Source: Anaeramoeba flamelloides (taxonomy: Eukaryota; Metamonada; Anaeramoebidae). From it: a stretch of 64,000 bases of DNA. The stretch covers positions 22,692,001-22,756,000 of the forward strand of contig JANTQA010000023.1 in the NCBI GenBank assembly GCA_027625915.1. Reading direction: 5' to 3'. Below the pieces are notes generated by a model. That model searched no databases, was not told the origin of the DNA, and was given only the letters and a program-made list of their open reading frames with translations. Positions 36,429 through 49,018 of this stretch are shown one piece after another. The stretch's first letter is position 1; the number at the start of each line of letters is the position of its first letter. A program made the translations under genes and the position numbers.

Positions 36429-36639
36429 CTATTTGGTAGTATACAGTTCAAAGATTTATAAAAATGGAAATTGAACTAAAATTTTTTTGAAATTTTCATT
36501 GTCTTTAATGAATTAGTTTTTATATTAATGATCGAACAATTCGTTTTGGGTTAGTGTTTCCTATTTAGAATCGTGTGAAAAAATATCAACCTGTACCGCT
36601 TTTTTTACCAGCCGAGAAAACAAAAATCAATAAGTTAAC

Positions 36640-37185
36640 CTTTGATATTAAAGGCTCTTCTTGAATTTCAATTAGACAACTCCCTAAAAATAGGTTTATC
36701 AAGAAAAAATACAAACTAGAAAAAGAAAAATTATAACAATTCAATGTCAAAATAAAGAAAAGAGTGAATATTTTACAAATATCATGAAGAAATTCAAAAC
36801 TAACATATGTTCTAAAAAGAAAGAAAAATATAATAACACACATGGATTAAAATTTGGAATGACTTTTACTTTAAGAGTGCTTGGGATTTTTCTGAAATGA
36901 TCGCTTCAATTGGTTTATCTGTAAAAGGTTGTTGGGCTTTTATTTTGAAATTTTAAAGTGATTTATTGTGTAAGGTAATTGAAACAGTGGAATAGAAATT
37001 GTAGATACAAAATAGGATCAAATTGTTTTGGGGAGAAGTGAATTTTTTTATTTTTGGAAAGGAAAAAAAACAAAAGAAAATTTATTTACAATCAGAAAGA
37101 AACAGCAGTGATTTTCCAGTAATTTCATTTTTTTTCATACCAAAAAGATGACACGCAACATTGTTTGCTCGATGACATATTATTC
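36640..37185 (-). CDS. PAS-domain gene or remnant (four compatible exons, ends unresolved)
   Basis: Exons 37185-37090, 36936-36870, 36811-36777 and 36683-36640 have GT-AG borders and consistent phases. The translation resembles a PAS sensory domain: the start has ANNVACHLFGMKKNEITGKS, which matches the PAS pattern aN..a..LFG...EiiGk, and the third exon ends with a strand-like SFEFLHDI, as in PAS C-terminal strands. The fourth exon contains EIQEEPLISK. Upstream and downstream exons are unclear, so partner domains (kinase, cyclase or other) are unknown. Possibly a decayed gene, given the broken frame just downstream. Confidence 0.5.
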
Positions 37186-37494
37186 CTTTTTTTTTTTTTA
37201 CAAATACAACAACAACTTCAAAACTTAAATTTAATCTTTTTTCATAGCTACGTGTGTGCGTGCGTTTTATATAAAAACTATTTGTTTTATTTCCCATTCT
37301 ATTCTAATAAATTCTAATTTGTCAATAAAAAGAAAAAAATGAGAACTTTTAGTATTTTTCTTCAAATAAATAATTTGATCAAAAGAATTTAATTGAAAAA
37401 AAGTTGTTTGGAAGAAACAGGCAAACAAAAAATTTGAAGTTTTTGGAATTATTTTTTTCCTAAAATTTATGTTTCCAAAATGGTTTCTGTTTGT

Positions 37495-38362
37495 GATCTT
37501 GTTAAAAAAAGGGAAATGTCAAAAAAGTGAAGAATTTTTTTTTCAAAAATTAAAAATTAAATTTGAATTTTAATAAATCTGATCAAAACCAACTAGACTT
37601 TTTTGAAGATAATAAGAATCCAAATTAATATTAAAACCTTATTAAAATCATAATGTATATCTTAAATAATCTTCTTTTCAATTTCATCAAGATCCAACAA
37701 GTATAATGTCTTAAAAATCAAATACTTTTTTTTTTATTTGTAAAGCTTGGTTAAAATGACAAAAAAGTACATTTGTAGGAGAATTCATATCTGACAAATA
37801 TCGACTTTTAGAGGTAACCCTTGTATTTAATCTGAATTATTTTGAGAGTACTCGGGGAGAACTCTTCTCGAATTTTTTTAAGAGAAAGTAATAGTGTAAA
37901 AGATTAATTTCTGATTTTGGGATTTTTAATAGTAAATCTTACTAGAACTTGAAAAATAAATTTTTGGATAAAATATCATTAACAAGATTAAGGATTAAAG
38001 ACTCTAGAAGGAATCTGTATAAAATCCAAACAAGTAAAACAAGAAATTCTTCATTTTAAAAACAAACTTTAAAATTACCAAAGATAAAACTAGAGTGATG
38101 ATCCTTTAGGATTTGTAGAGATGAATTTTTCATTAAAGTATTGATTTTTGACATTTATTTAAAGGATCTTAAGGAAATTGAAATCAAGATTATTTAAGAT
38201 ATACATTATGATATTAAAAACTTTTAATTTTAATTTGGATTCTTATTATCTTCAAAAAAGTCGAGTTGGTGTGGATCAGTTTTACTAATGTTTAAATTTA
38301 ATTTTTAATTTTTGAAAAAAAATTTATTCACTTTTTTTAATCTTTCCCTTTTTTTTACAAAA
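37495..38362. mobile_element. Foldback element with about 190-bp inverted arms
   Basis: The left arm (about 37495-37690) and right arm (about 38165-38362) are inverted copies sharing blocks such as TTTTTTGAAGATAATAAGAA and ATAATGTATATCTTAAATAA. The central 470 bp has no gene. The single copy seen here is distinct from the CCTTAAGGG family. Confidence 0.7.
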
Positions 38363-38829
38363 TTCTAAAGACCATAATCCCTTTCCAAATCCCCACAAGA
38401 CCTTTTATAGAATTTTTGAACCTGTATTGAAATTCAAATGTAGAAAGAATTTCAAAAGAGTTTGGTATCCTGAAAAATTCGTTCAATTCTCTTCAGAAGA
38501 TTTTGTCTTAAAGGTCGGGTTGCTAACAATGAATGGACTCCCTACCCGAGGAGCAATCTGTTATTAATATGAGTATTGTGGAATTATACTTCTTTTGATT
38601 TGTATAAATTAAAATAACCGAAAAAAAAAAAATCCACTGTCTACGAAGTGACACAATTCAAATCACAAATAAAAAAAATCACTTAAGTGAGTAGTTTTTT
38701 AAAAAAATAAATTGGAATCTTACAAAGATCTTTGACAAGGGTTTTTTTTTATTATTTATTCTTATTTATAATTACTTTCTTAGAATAATTTCTTTTTTTT
38801 TTATTTTGAAGAAAGGAAATAAATTTTCT

Positions 38830-39530
38830 CTTTCCGCCGTTAATTTTTCCAGAATTTAAAAGAATTGATTCAAAAGTTTGGTTTTACCTAATTCCTTTAA
38901 ATTCTGGAAAATACAATGTATTTTTTTTCAATTTTTGAAATAAAAGAAAATTTTATTTAATTTTCTTTTTATTTCTTAAATTAAAAAAAAAAAAAAAACA
39001 TAAGTACTTAAAGGTACTTGACCGCACTCTACCGCACTTGACGGGTATTTTTTTTTTTATTTTTCAAAATTTAAAAGAATAGTGTTAGATAATAGATTTT
39101 ACTCAATTCTTTTAAATTTTGGAAAAGTACTCTAGGGTTTTTTTTTTTAGGTTTTCTGTTTATTTCTAAGTGTTCTGGTTTTTTTTGCGGTTTTCTATTT
39201 TATTTGTGAAGTGTTCTAGTTTTTTTTTTTTTACTTTTTGAAATAAACAGAAAATTTTAATAAATTTTCGGTTTGTTTCATAAAGTAAAAAAAAACCTAA
39301 AGAAAATCTATTGATTTTTTAAATAAATAGAAAACTCAAAAAAAACCTAAAGAAAATTGATAAATTTTTCAAATAGAACAGAAAATCTCAATAAAATTGC
39401 TATTAGGTTTTTATTTAATTTTTAAAATTAAAAGGGTAATTTCAAATATTTATTCATATTTCTTAAATTAAAAAAAAACTAGGTACTTGAAGGCACTTCC
39501 CACATATCAGATTTTTTTTTTAGAAATTTC
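38830..39530. repeat. Dispersed AT-rich foldback repeat (family with ACTCAATTCTTTTAAATT)
   Basis: Repeated short inverted blocks: TTCCAGAATTTAAAAGAATT opposite ACTCAATTCTTTTAAATT, plus GGTTTTCTGTTTATTT opposite AAATAAACAGAAAA. Similar composite blocks occur near 0.24-0.78, 49.85-50.95 and 60.29-60.87 kb. Confidence 0.55.
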
Positions 39531-40147
39531 AATAATGAATCAAATTTATTTTTTATCATAATCCAATGATAAGACAAATAAAGTGTTTTAATATGAATAA
39601 TATCAGTTGATATTATTTTTTTACTATTTATTATTTTGGTTTATCTTGCATTAATTCTTTCATCCAAATTTATTTATTTTCTCATCCGATGGGCAATTTC
39701 ATAAAAAAAATTATCAATACCTACAATAATATCTAGAGACGAATATTTTAAAAGAATAATCATTTTTTTTTTTTGTAATTTATGTTTTGGTTTATAAAAT
39801 AGATGAGATAAACTCATCTAAACAATTTATAAATTTGAGTTTATTTTTTAAAATCCAAAATTCATATATTTTGAATATAAAACTAAAAAAAGTAAGTGAT
39901 TATTTTTATTCACAATTAAGTAAATTCTTGAAAATTGTGTGGATTATCATTTGCTTTTGATATTTTAAAATCTTGATTTGGAAAGAAAATTTTTTATTTT
40001 GTTATTATTTTTAATGGTTAATCTTTCAATTCGAAACTTAGCCAATAAAAATAATTGAGATATAGACTTAAATAAATGAAATTTTGATAGAGAATCTTCA
40101 CAAAAGTTTATCGAAGTATTTAGATTTATTAAGGAAACTTTTTTATT

Positions 40148-40615
40148 CTTTAAGGGATTAGTGTCTACCAATGGGGAAGCCCAAGATTAAACTATAGTGT
40201 TATTAGTTGTAGCCGTATTAATTCTACATGGATCAAATGTCTCTAAAGAACTAATTTGTAAATTAAAACTATTTGTTGGTCAAAAGAATTAAAAATGATC
40301 CATGTATTAGTAAAAAAAACAACAATTTCAGAAAAAATCTACATTTTGTCACAAATTTAAAGGTTGAATTATCGATCTGAAAACTCCAAAGTTGTAAAAT
40401 ATCTTTCTTAAATTTGTGGTGAAATATAAATTTTTTCTGAAATTGATTGGATTTTTTACTAATACATGGATCATTTTTAATGGATGATATCAACAAAGAG
40501 TACTACTTTACAAATCGATTTTTTAGAGACATCTGAACCATGTACCACTAATGCCATTTAAACGTAATAACAACACTCTTTGATCTTGGGCTTCTCCTTG
40601 GTAGATGCTAATCTT
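40148..40615. mobile_element. Foldback element with long TIRs, copy 2 (internally deleted)
   Basis: Starts TTAAGGGATTAGTGTCTACC and ends with the complement (GGTAGATGCTAATCTTAA). Arms of about 130 bp also share GATCAAATGTCTCTAAAGAA-like blocks. It is only 468 bp, so most of the interior present in copies 1, 3 and 4 is missing. Lies just upstream of the deubiquitinase gene. Confidence 0.75.
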
Positions 40616-41011
40616 AAAAACAAGATACTTTAACAAAATACTCACAAACTCATTCTTTCAAAATGTTAATATATTCGTTTTAAAAATAATTGTTCTAAAA
40701 TATCTCTTTTGATTCATTAAATCGAAGATTTTCAAATAAAATCACAGATGAAAAAATTACTATTTTGAAATGAAATCTGAAACAAGGAAGATTGAACTAA
40801 AACAAAATTTAAAAGGTTTACTTTCAAACAATATTCTCCGTGAAAATTATTTTACAAGTTATTAAGATTTGATCTGATATTTTGTTTTTCAGAAATTTCA
40901 GATTAAATTTTGACAAAATCTGAGAATTTGAAACTTATATCGTGAATTCACTAAAAGTTTGGAAAAAAATGATTAATTTTTATTTTTTTTTATTTTATTT
41001 TTAAGATTAAA

Positions 41012-44000
41012 ATGACAGAAAAGGATAGCAAAGAAATTGAAAACACAGAAAACCAAGTTAATGAAGAAGAAGACAAAGTCATAAAATTATCACGAAAGGA
41101 AGAAAAAGAAAAAGCCGAACAAATCAAGCAACAAAACGCCGAACTTATACCAGGACATTTTTGGTGTTTAGTTGAAATAAAATGGTACGAGTCTTGGGAA
41201 AAGTACGTTGAGCAAGATGATTTATTAGAAGAGAAAGATTTAAAATTCCCAAGACCAGGTAAAATCGATAATTCTTCTTTATTGGAGAATGGAAGAGTTA
41301 AAAGAACTCTAGTTACTGGTGAACACTTTCTTCTTGTTCACCTTGCACTTTGGGAATTCTTTCATTCAATGTAAGCATTTTTTTCTCACATTCTACGCTT
41401 CACCTTTATCAAAACAAAAAAAAAATAATTTTGAGAATTTTACTTTTTTAATTTTTTTCTCTGTTTTCGGCATAATTTTTTCTTAATTTTTTTTATTTTC
41501 CTTTTGGTGTTAGCCCATTGTTTCTTGAAACTAAAACAATTTTTTTTTTGGAACAAAAACAAAAAACAAAAAACATAAAACAAAAAACATAAAACAAAAA
41601 ACATAAAACAAAAAATAAAAAAAAAAAAAAAAAAAAAAAAAACATTAAATAAACAATTCTAAAAAAAAAAGTTATGGAGGAGAGCCAACAATTAAAAGAA
41701 AAGTTCTTGAACTTGGGAAAAACAAAGAAAAATTAATTGTAGTCCATCAAAAAGTATTTTATTTATATTCGAAACAAAACGGGCAAGTCAAAAAGAGAGC
41801 AACAATTAGGTTGGTTGTCAATTGCACAATCAAGGATATTCATGATCTTATCGAAAGATCCTTCAAAATTAAAAACAAAAACAAACTCAAATTGTTTTTA
41901 CTGAATAAGGACTATGAGAAAGTGGAGGAGTTAGACGATCCAGATCAAACAATCTACGAGTCCAAACTTGAACAAGACGACATTATTCTGTGGGAAGTCG
42001 AAAAAAAAAAAAAGAAAAAAAAACCAAAAAAAAAATCGTCGTATAATTATGGGTATGGGTATAGTTATAGAAGCTCTAAACCTAGCGCAAAGGGGTTAAC
42101 TGGATTGAGTAATTTGGGAAACACATGCTTTATGAATTCTGGTTTACAATGTCTCTTAAATACCGTCCCTCTTCGAGACGTCTTTCTAAAAAAGTTATGG
42201 GTCAGAGATCTCAACACAACAAATCCTATCGGGATGAAAGGCGAACTTGCACGCGTATTTGCTGACCTCGTTAGCACATATTGGTCCGGAAATCATTCTG
42301 TAATCTCACCGAGAGATGTGAAATATGTCATTGGGCGTTTTGCTTCACAATTCATGGGGTTTGCACAACAAGACTCACAAGAATTGATTTCCTTTCTATT
42401 AGATGGCCTGCACGAAGACTTGAATAGAATTATTGATAAGCCATATATTGAAGATATAGATGGGACAAATTGTAAAGATCTTGAAAAATTAGCCAAACAA
42501 ACTTGGTATAATTACAAACGCAGAAACGATAGTTATGTCGTCGGTAAATAATCTTTTTTTTTTTTTTTTACAATTTTTTATTATTTTTTTGTTCTATTTT
42601 ATTTCTTTTTTTTTTTCCAAAAAATAATTTATCAAATATAAGAAACTAAATTGAAACAAATTGCTTAAATTATTTTTATTTGATCTACAGTCTTTTTAAA
42701 AATGTGAGGACTTTTTTAAAACTTTTTTTTCAAGTTTTCGATTTTAAAAAAGTGAGGAATTTTATGAAACTTTTATCAAGTTTTCGTTTTTAAAAAAGTG
42801 AAAACTCTTTTTCAGAATTAAACACTTTTTAAAAGTTTTCTATCTTAATAAAGTGAAGGGTCTACCTTTAAATATGGCGTAGGGGTTGGGGGGTATGAAG
42901 GAAAGCACTTTTTTTAAAAAAAAAGTCCACACTTTACTGAAAACACAAAACTTTAAAAAAGTTTTAATTCTGATAAAACCATAACCAAAAAAGTACTCAC
43001 TTTTTTTAAAATGGCTATGGTGATTTATGAAAATTAAATGATCACTCCTTTGTTACTTGACTCATGAATCAGATTGAATTATTAAGAAAACATCTGACAA
43101 TCGAAGAATTTTTCAATTTAAATTACTTTCATAAATTATTAAATCACATCGAAAAATGTGGAAAAATAGGATCAAAATATTTGCAATTTACTATTTGTTT
43201 CAAAATAAATTTAACAAAATTTTCATTCAGCTTTTCCAAAAAACAGAAAAAGATTTTAATAATCATGTAACGTTTCAAATTTTTAATTCCAGAAAAGCAA
43301 GCTTAAATTATTAATTTCTGTCTTTTAGAATTGTGGACTTTTGATGATTTATTTTAATTCTTGGTATGGTGATTTTTTTGGAAAGCCGAATGAACTTTTG
43401 GATCTTTTTATTTTGAAATTAACAGTATTAGTACAGCTATTTTAAAAAAGTGAGAATTGCAAGTTTTAAAAAGTGTTACTCAAACTTATTAAAATGAGTA
43501 AATCAAAAGTTTGTGCAAAGATTTATAACTTTTAGTTCGCACTTTTTTAAAACAATGTATTACAAAAACTTTAGGGTAAATTCAAATTTTTAAATAATCT
43601 ATTATTATTTTTTTTTTTGAGAATTAAAAATCCACCCTTCAATTAAACGAAAAAAAAAAAATAATAATAATTAATTATTCTTCAGGGTTATCTAAAATAA
43701 AGTCATCGTGAGAGGTGTATAGTTCTTCTGTATCTAAAGAGGTAAAGGTCATATTTCCATCTTGTTTTGAACTATACACCCCTCATGATGGCTTTATTTT
43801 AGAAAATCCTTAAGGGATTAGTGTATACCACGGAAAAGTCTGAAATTAAAGTATTTTGTTATTGGGTGTAAATCACATTAGTACTCTCGATGGCTCAAAT
43901 GACTCTAAAAAATTTTATTAGTTAAACAGTACGTAAAATTTGATCTTATCACATTAAAAATTATCCTTTGTATTTGTATAAAAAATTCATCGAATTTTAG

Positions 44001-46710
44001 AAAAAAAGCTGCATTTCGATACAAATTTAAAGACTGAATTATCAATATTCAGAATCCAATGTTGAAAAAAATCTTTCCTAAATTTGTCTCAAAATGCGAA
44101 TTAGTAGATAAAAAATTCAATTGTTTAAAAAATTAAATAATTAACTTTCAGGATTATTTTGACCAATTATTTCTCAAATTTTGAAAATATATTGGTTTTA
44201 CAATTAGCTTAATAAAAAGAAAACAAAACTAATCAATCTTTGGGTTTTTTAATGTTAATGGTTATTGATTAAATCTTTGGAGAAAGTAAAAAATTGGAAA
44301 ATAGTTACTTTTGGAAGATTCTAAATATGAATTATTAGATACCAGAATACTATTATTTTGAATTTTAATCTTTTTGGATTCGAATAAGAAATTATTAAAA
44401 AAATTTACAATATGTCAATTTTTAATTGGTGATCATTAGTAAAAAATGTAATAATTTGTTGTGCAATAAGATTTATAATAGATTTTTTAGAATCACAGAA
44501 ACTATTTGAGCCATGGAGAGTACTATTATCATTTATACCCAATTACAAATATACTTTAATTATAGCCAAATCGATGGCAACATTAACCCCTTAATTGTTG
44601 ATTTATGAAATTTAAATTACCATTTTATAAAAAATTTAATTTTTAAAATCATCTCATTTATTATATAACCCCCATTAAATCTTGTGATCTAATGTAATTT
44701 TAAACATAATTACTTTTGAAGAATTAAACTAAAGTTGATTTCAAAAATAAGATGAAATATATATATTATTTTAATTTGAACTTTCATTGATTATAAAATT
44801 GTGATCACACAAAAACAGAAAAAAAAAAGAACAAAAAAGAAAAAAAAATAGAAAAAAAAAAGAAAATACTATTGCTATTTTAACAATAATGTGACATAAA
44901 AAGTATCTATCAAACAGTCGAGAAATTCCAATTGCCATATATTTTCAGTACGATATAAAAAACAATTTTTTTTCACACTTTTTCAAAACCACTTTAAATT
45001 TATTATTTTTCAAAAAAATTTTTTCAATTTTGATTTTGCTCTAAAAATTCAATACAACCTTTTGAATTAAATATAAAAAAACAAACTAAATTGCAAAAAA
45101 AACAAAAAACAAAATTAAAAACATTAATAGATCTTTTCCAAGGCCAACTTCGTAATAGATTAATTTGCCCCGAATGTAATACCGAATCATATAAATTTGA
45201 TCCCTTAATGTATTTGACTGTCCCAATCCCAACTGCAAGAGATCTCCATCTCAACATAACTGTCATTCCATATGATCGAAGCACACAACCATTAAAGGAA
45301 TATTATATTAAAAGTAGGAAATCTGATGGTATCGATGGTGTCTTATCCAAATTATCAAATTATTGTGGAATTGAAGAAAGCACATTGCATTTAACTGAAA
45401 TTTATAAAGAAAAAATATATAAGGAATTCCAATCATTATACTCTATGGACGAGGTTAAATCTGTAGATTTATTTGTAGCATATGAAATTCCAAAATACGA
45501 CCGAGACGAAGAAGTTGAAATCCCAATTTATTTCACTTACTTAAAAGGAAGAACCATCCTCAAATTTAGTTTGCCCTCAAAAATTGTATTGCCACTTGGT
45601 AAAATGGATGCTGATAAATTTAAAGAAAAGGTTTCTGAAAAGGTCTCTCAGCTATGCCCAAATCTTAAATCCATTTGTGAAGAGCATAGCAAAGATGAAA
45701 CATTTGAAATTGAAAGCAGCGAAGAAGAAGTACAAGTCCGCGAATCTTATTGGAGCACTAAAACTGTTAAAAAGCCATTGCCAAAGGAAACCATCATTGA
45801 ATTATTCAAACAATATGGCTTCAAAATTAATGAATTCAACCCAGAATTCCAAATTGCAATTACTAAGGAATCATCTTCTTACAAATCAAATACAAGCTTA
45901 TTAGATCTTGAAGAACCAGTGAAAATCAAAAAGAAAATGGCCATTGAAATTAGGTTCAATCCAAATTTAACAAAAAAAGATCCGGAATTTATAGAAGGCT
46001 TTTCGAAAGTCGAAAAACATGATTCGGTTACACAAAGCGGTAGCTCAAAAAAAAAATCGAAAATGGGCGTCTCTCTATCCGATTGTTTAAATGCATTTGT
46101 TGAAGAAGAAAAATTAAACAAAAACAACAAATGGTACTGCCCCGTGTGTAAAGATCATGTCCAAGCAAAGAAAAAATTTGATATCTGGAGGTTGCCAGAT
46201 ATTTTGGTAATCAATTTAAAACGTTTTTCACCTGGTAGATGGTATCGAAATAAAGTTAGCACCTTTGTAAATTTCCCTACGTTTATCGATTTGGAAAAAT
46301 ACATTTTAGGTCCAAAGGATCCTAAGGGCTATAAATATGAAAATTACGCGGTTTCGAATCATTTCGGCGGCGTTGGCGGCGGCCATTATACAGCTTACGG
46401 TAAAAATCACACAACCGGCAATTGGTACGGTTACAATGATTCATCGGTTTCTAGTATTAGTAGCCCAGATTCGGCAAAAACAGACGCTGCATACGTTCTA
46501 TTTTATAGAAGAATATATGATGAAGAAAATTCGGAAAATTCATCAGAAAATGAACAACAAAAAGAGAATCAAAATGAAAAACAAAATGAAAAACAAAATG
46601 AAAATGAAAATGAAAATGAAAATGAAAATGAAAATGAGAATGAAGATATGAATGAAGAAATGAATGAGGATATGAATGAAGATATGGATGAAGAAGAGAA
46701 CGAAAATTAA
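41012..46710 (+). CDS. Ubiquitin carboxyl-terminal hydrolase of the USP4/11/15 type, three exons
   Basis: Exons 41012-41370, 41672-42543 and 45131-46710 join in phase to 936 aa. An N-terminal DUSP domain (about 46-135, PGHFWCLVEIKWYESWEKY) is followed by a ubiquitin-like region (about 160-230), a Lys-rich linker, and the USP catalytic domain. The Cys box is GLSNLGNTCFMNSGLQC with Cys272, the His box GGHYTAY with His829, and NDSSVS gives Asp847. Zinc-binding CPEC and CPVC pairs are present. The catalytic domain has a large charged insert, as in this subfamily. The tail is a low-complexity Glu/Asn/Met repeat. It removes ubiquitin from proteins. Intron 1 is 301 nt with a heptamer array, and intron 2 is 2,587 nt and filled with debris. 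Confidence 0.96.
43064..43441 (+). pseudogene. Orphan coding fragment in deubiquitinase intron 2
   Basis: An open stretch 43064-43267 (contains IELLRKHLTIEEFF) is followed by another around 43340-43441 containing GDFFGKPNELLDLFILKLTV. The second resembles YFGKLDENFDL at 6.6 kb. No start/stop structure is convincing. It looks like a copy of an unrecognised gene family stranded in the intron. Confidence 0.35.
43684..43809 (-). pseudogene. C-terminal gene fragment folded into a hairpin
   Basis: On the minus strand an open frame of about 33 codons ends in TAA at the low-coordinate side and reads QDGNMTFTSLDTEEL then DDFILDNPEE. This acidic tail is typical of a real C-terminus. The same 41 nt occur again inverted (43685-43725 and 43769-43809), so the end of the fragment was duplicated head to head. 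It directly abuts the foldback element that follows, inside deubiquitinase intron 2. Confidence 0.45.
43807..44593. mobile_element. Foldback element with long TIRs, copy 3
   Basis: Begins CCTTAAGGGATTAGTGTATACC and ends with a complementary arm (GGCAACATTAACCCCTTAA). The arms include GGGTGTAAATCACATTAGTAC and its complement. About 790 bp, non-coding, lying in intron 2 of the deubiquitinase gene and accounting for nearly a third of that intron. Confidence 0.75.
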
Positions 46711-48826
46711 CCAACCAATGAAGAAGAAATTTAAATTAATTCATAATATTATTCTTTTTTTTAAAAAATTGGTTTTAGATTGTGGTTAACAAGATTTTAT
46801 TTTATTTTATTTTTAATTTTTGATTTGTTTTTTGTTTCAAAGTTATCGTCTTCTTGAAATTAATTTTGCTTTAATGATTTTGCTTTTAGCTACTTTAATA
46901 AAAATATCCTTCTTTTTTTTTTATTTTTTATTTTTATTTTGAAATATCCTTCGCTTTAATTTCAGTATTTTTTATTTTTTCTAATTTTCCGCTAACAACA
47001 CTGCTAATAATATTAGTTTTTATACAAGTTTTATAAAATGGATGAGAATTGCCTAATAATCAATAAATAAATTTCAAAAATCTAAGATTATGAATTGGAA
47101 TGATTATGATTTATTTCGAAAACAATATCAAAACAATTTAAACTATTTTTCAAAAATTTTGACTCACTTTATAATGTTAACGCGAGTTGTTTTGAGGGTT
47201 TATTTTAGATTCTTAACAAAAAAATATTTTCAAATTTTGGATGAGAATCATTTTGTCTAATTTTGCAAATTTTAGTTTTGCTTTTTCAAATCATTTTTTC
47301 TTTTTCTTTTTTTTTGATCTTTTTTTTTTTTTTGCAAAAGATCATGTGGAAAAAAAACGAGATCTTCGAAAAGACAAATTATCACTATGAAAATTGTGAC
47401 TATGTAGTGTCTTTGAAAATAAATTTTTTTATTCATAAAAAATCTTGTTGTTCAACTTTTTTTCAGTGAAAGTTCAGTAATAAAAAATCCGTAATGCTCA
47501 ATTCAAAAAATGTGACTCGCTATTGTTTTTGGTTTTATTTTTTTTTTAATTTTTAAAATATTGGGTTTTTATCAATTTAGAATGGTTTTAAAGTTAATAA
47601 CAAATCAGATTTAATTATTTGTTATTCCTCAATGCCAAGGGATATTTTTTTTTTTTTTTTTTTCAATTTGTTATTTCAGGTGTGTAACAATTTTTGAAAG
47701 GGTGTTGATCATCATTTTTTTCAAAAAGACAAATGAAAAAGGAAAAAAATAATAAAACAATAAATTTACCCCCTAATTTTAAAATGTAGCTTATTTTAGA
47801 ATGATAATACAATTAAGTTGATTCAATTATGAAGTATTCTTGAAATTTTATGTGTCATTTTATTTGAAAGGGGGGTTAGAATTTATAATAAAAAAAAATT
47901 AATAAATATTATCATATTAAATATTGAAATAATAAATTTAGGTTTTTTATACTCTGAAGTCGTAAAATAGGCGGGGTACAATAATTTAAAATTGATGGGA
48001 ATTAGTTACCTTGTGGAAAATAATTGAAAATATCATTTTTTTTTTTGTTTAAGATTTTTGACAATAAATATTTTGTTTGTCTGAAGTATACTATATTTTA
48101 AATTTTTTAACACGTCAAAGTTCAATTTTAGAAAAAAAATCTTTTTAATTGGTTCAAGAAGAAATACTAAATTAGAATTATTTATCAAATTAAATTTTAA
48201 CAATAATTTATAAATTAAAATATTAGCTTAACTAAAAATCAATAATTATCAATACTAATAAATTTTTGGTAGGTGTTGAAAATTTTTGTGAGATCAATAT
48301 ATATATATATATAGTGCTGACTTTATTTAAAGTGTATTAGGAAAATTAGATGGATAATTAGTTTGATATAACCAACTAATTTTATCCGGGTTTTACTATT
48401 TTAAAGGATTTAAAGTTAAATGAAAAAAAAAACGATGGAAAGAAATATATAATATTTTGGAAAAAAATAAATGAAAAAAGAAAAAAGAAAAAGAAAAGAA
48501 GAAAAAATGATTTCAAAATTGTCAAAAATTTATTTATTTTCCAATTAGAATAAAACTGTTTCTTTTTAATTCATTTAATCATTTTAGCTGTGTTGAAAAT
48601 TTTGAACTATGGTTTATAATGTTCGTTAATTGGTATAGAAAGTATACAATCTGTTTAGAGTGGGTTATACGTGATTGATACTTGGATAATTCTAATTTAA
48701 AGGGTGTTAAAATTCTGTTATCAGAACCTAGTTAAATTATGTTAGATTTTCTTAAATGGGGTTGAATTCAAGTCCCTATAAAAAAATCACAATTCAAAAA
48801 TGAAGAATAAATAATTAAAAAAAAAA

Positions 48827-49018
48827 ACTGTCAATTCCACTTTAAAGGTGTAAACTTCAACTAAAATTTAAGGTGAGAAATTTTTTTGAATTGAAGGAAA
48901 TTTTTCGGATTCGAGTAAAATAATTTGTAAAAAAAATCAAAATTTTATGCATTAATTAGGATTTTTTTGTGTCTTAAATTTATTGAAAGTATGTGCCTTA
49001 AATGTGGAATTGATTGTG
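48827..49018. mobile_element. Tc1/mariner-type MITE, copy 5 (degraded)
   Basis: Recognisable by ACTGTCAATTCCACTTTAAAGG at the left and a complementary right arm ending GTGGAATTGATTGTG. It is more diverged than the other five copies and has lost the TA borders, so it is probably the oldest. Confidence 0.7.

Larger units (their letters stand above)
32181..36639. other. Repeat-rich spacer
   Basis: Holds the foldback element at 33122-34104, a hairpin at 34864-34993 and decayed coding pieces at 36.1-36.5 kb. An open stretch at 32983-33120 (contains SLIPYLPFYVQYLFENHP) looks like an unrecognised gene fragment cut by the foldback element. Confidence 0.45.

Noticed and set aside
36571-36664. Plus-strand exon-like stretch ending in TGA (contains QPVPLFLPAEKTK)
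   Set aside because: It is antisense to the PAS-gene locus, where minus-strand exons have consistent splice phases.
47690-47720. Possible C box (ATGATGA on the minus strand) of another snoRNA
   Set aside because: No terminal stem, no second box pair at proper spacing and no host intron.
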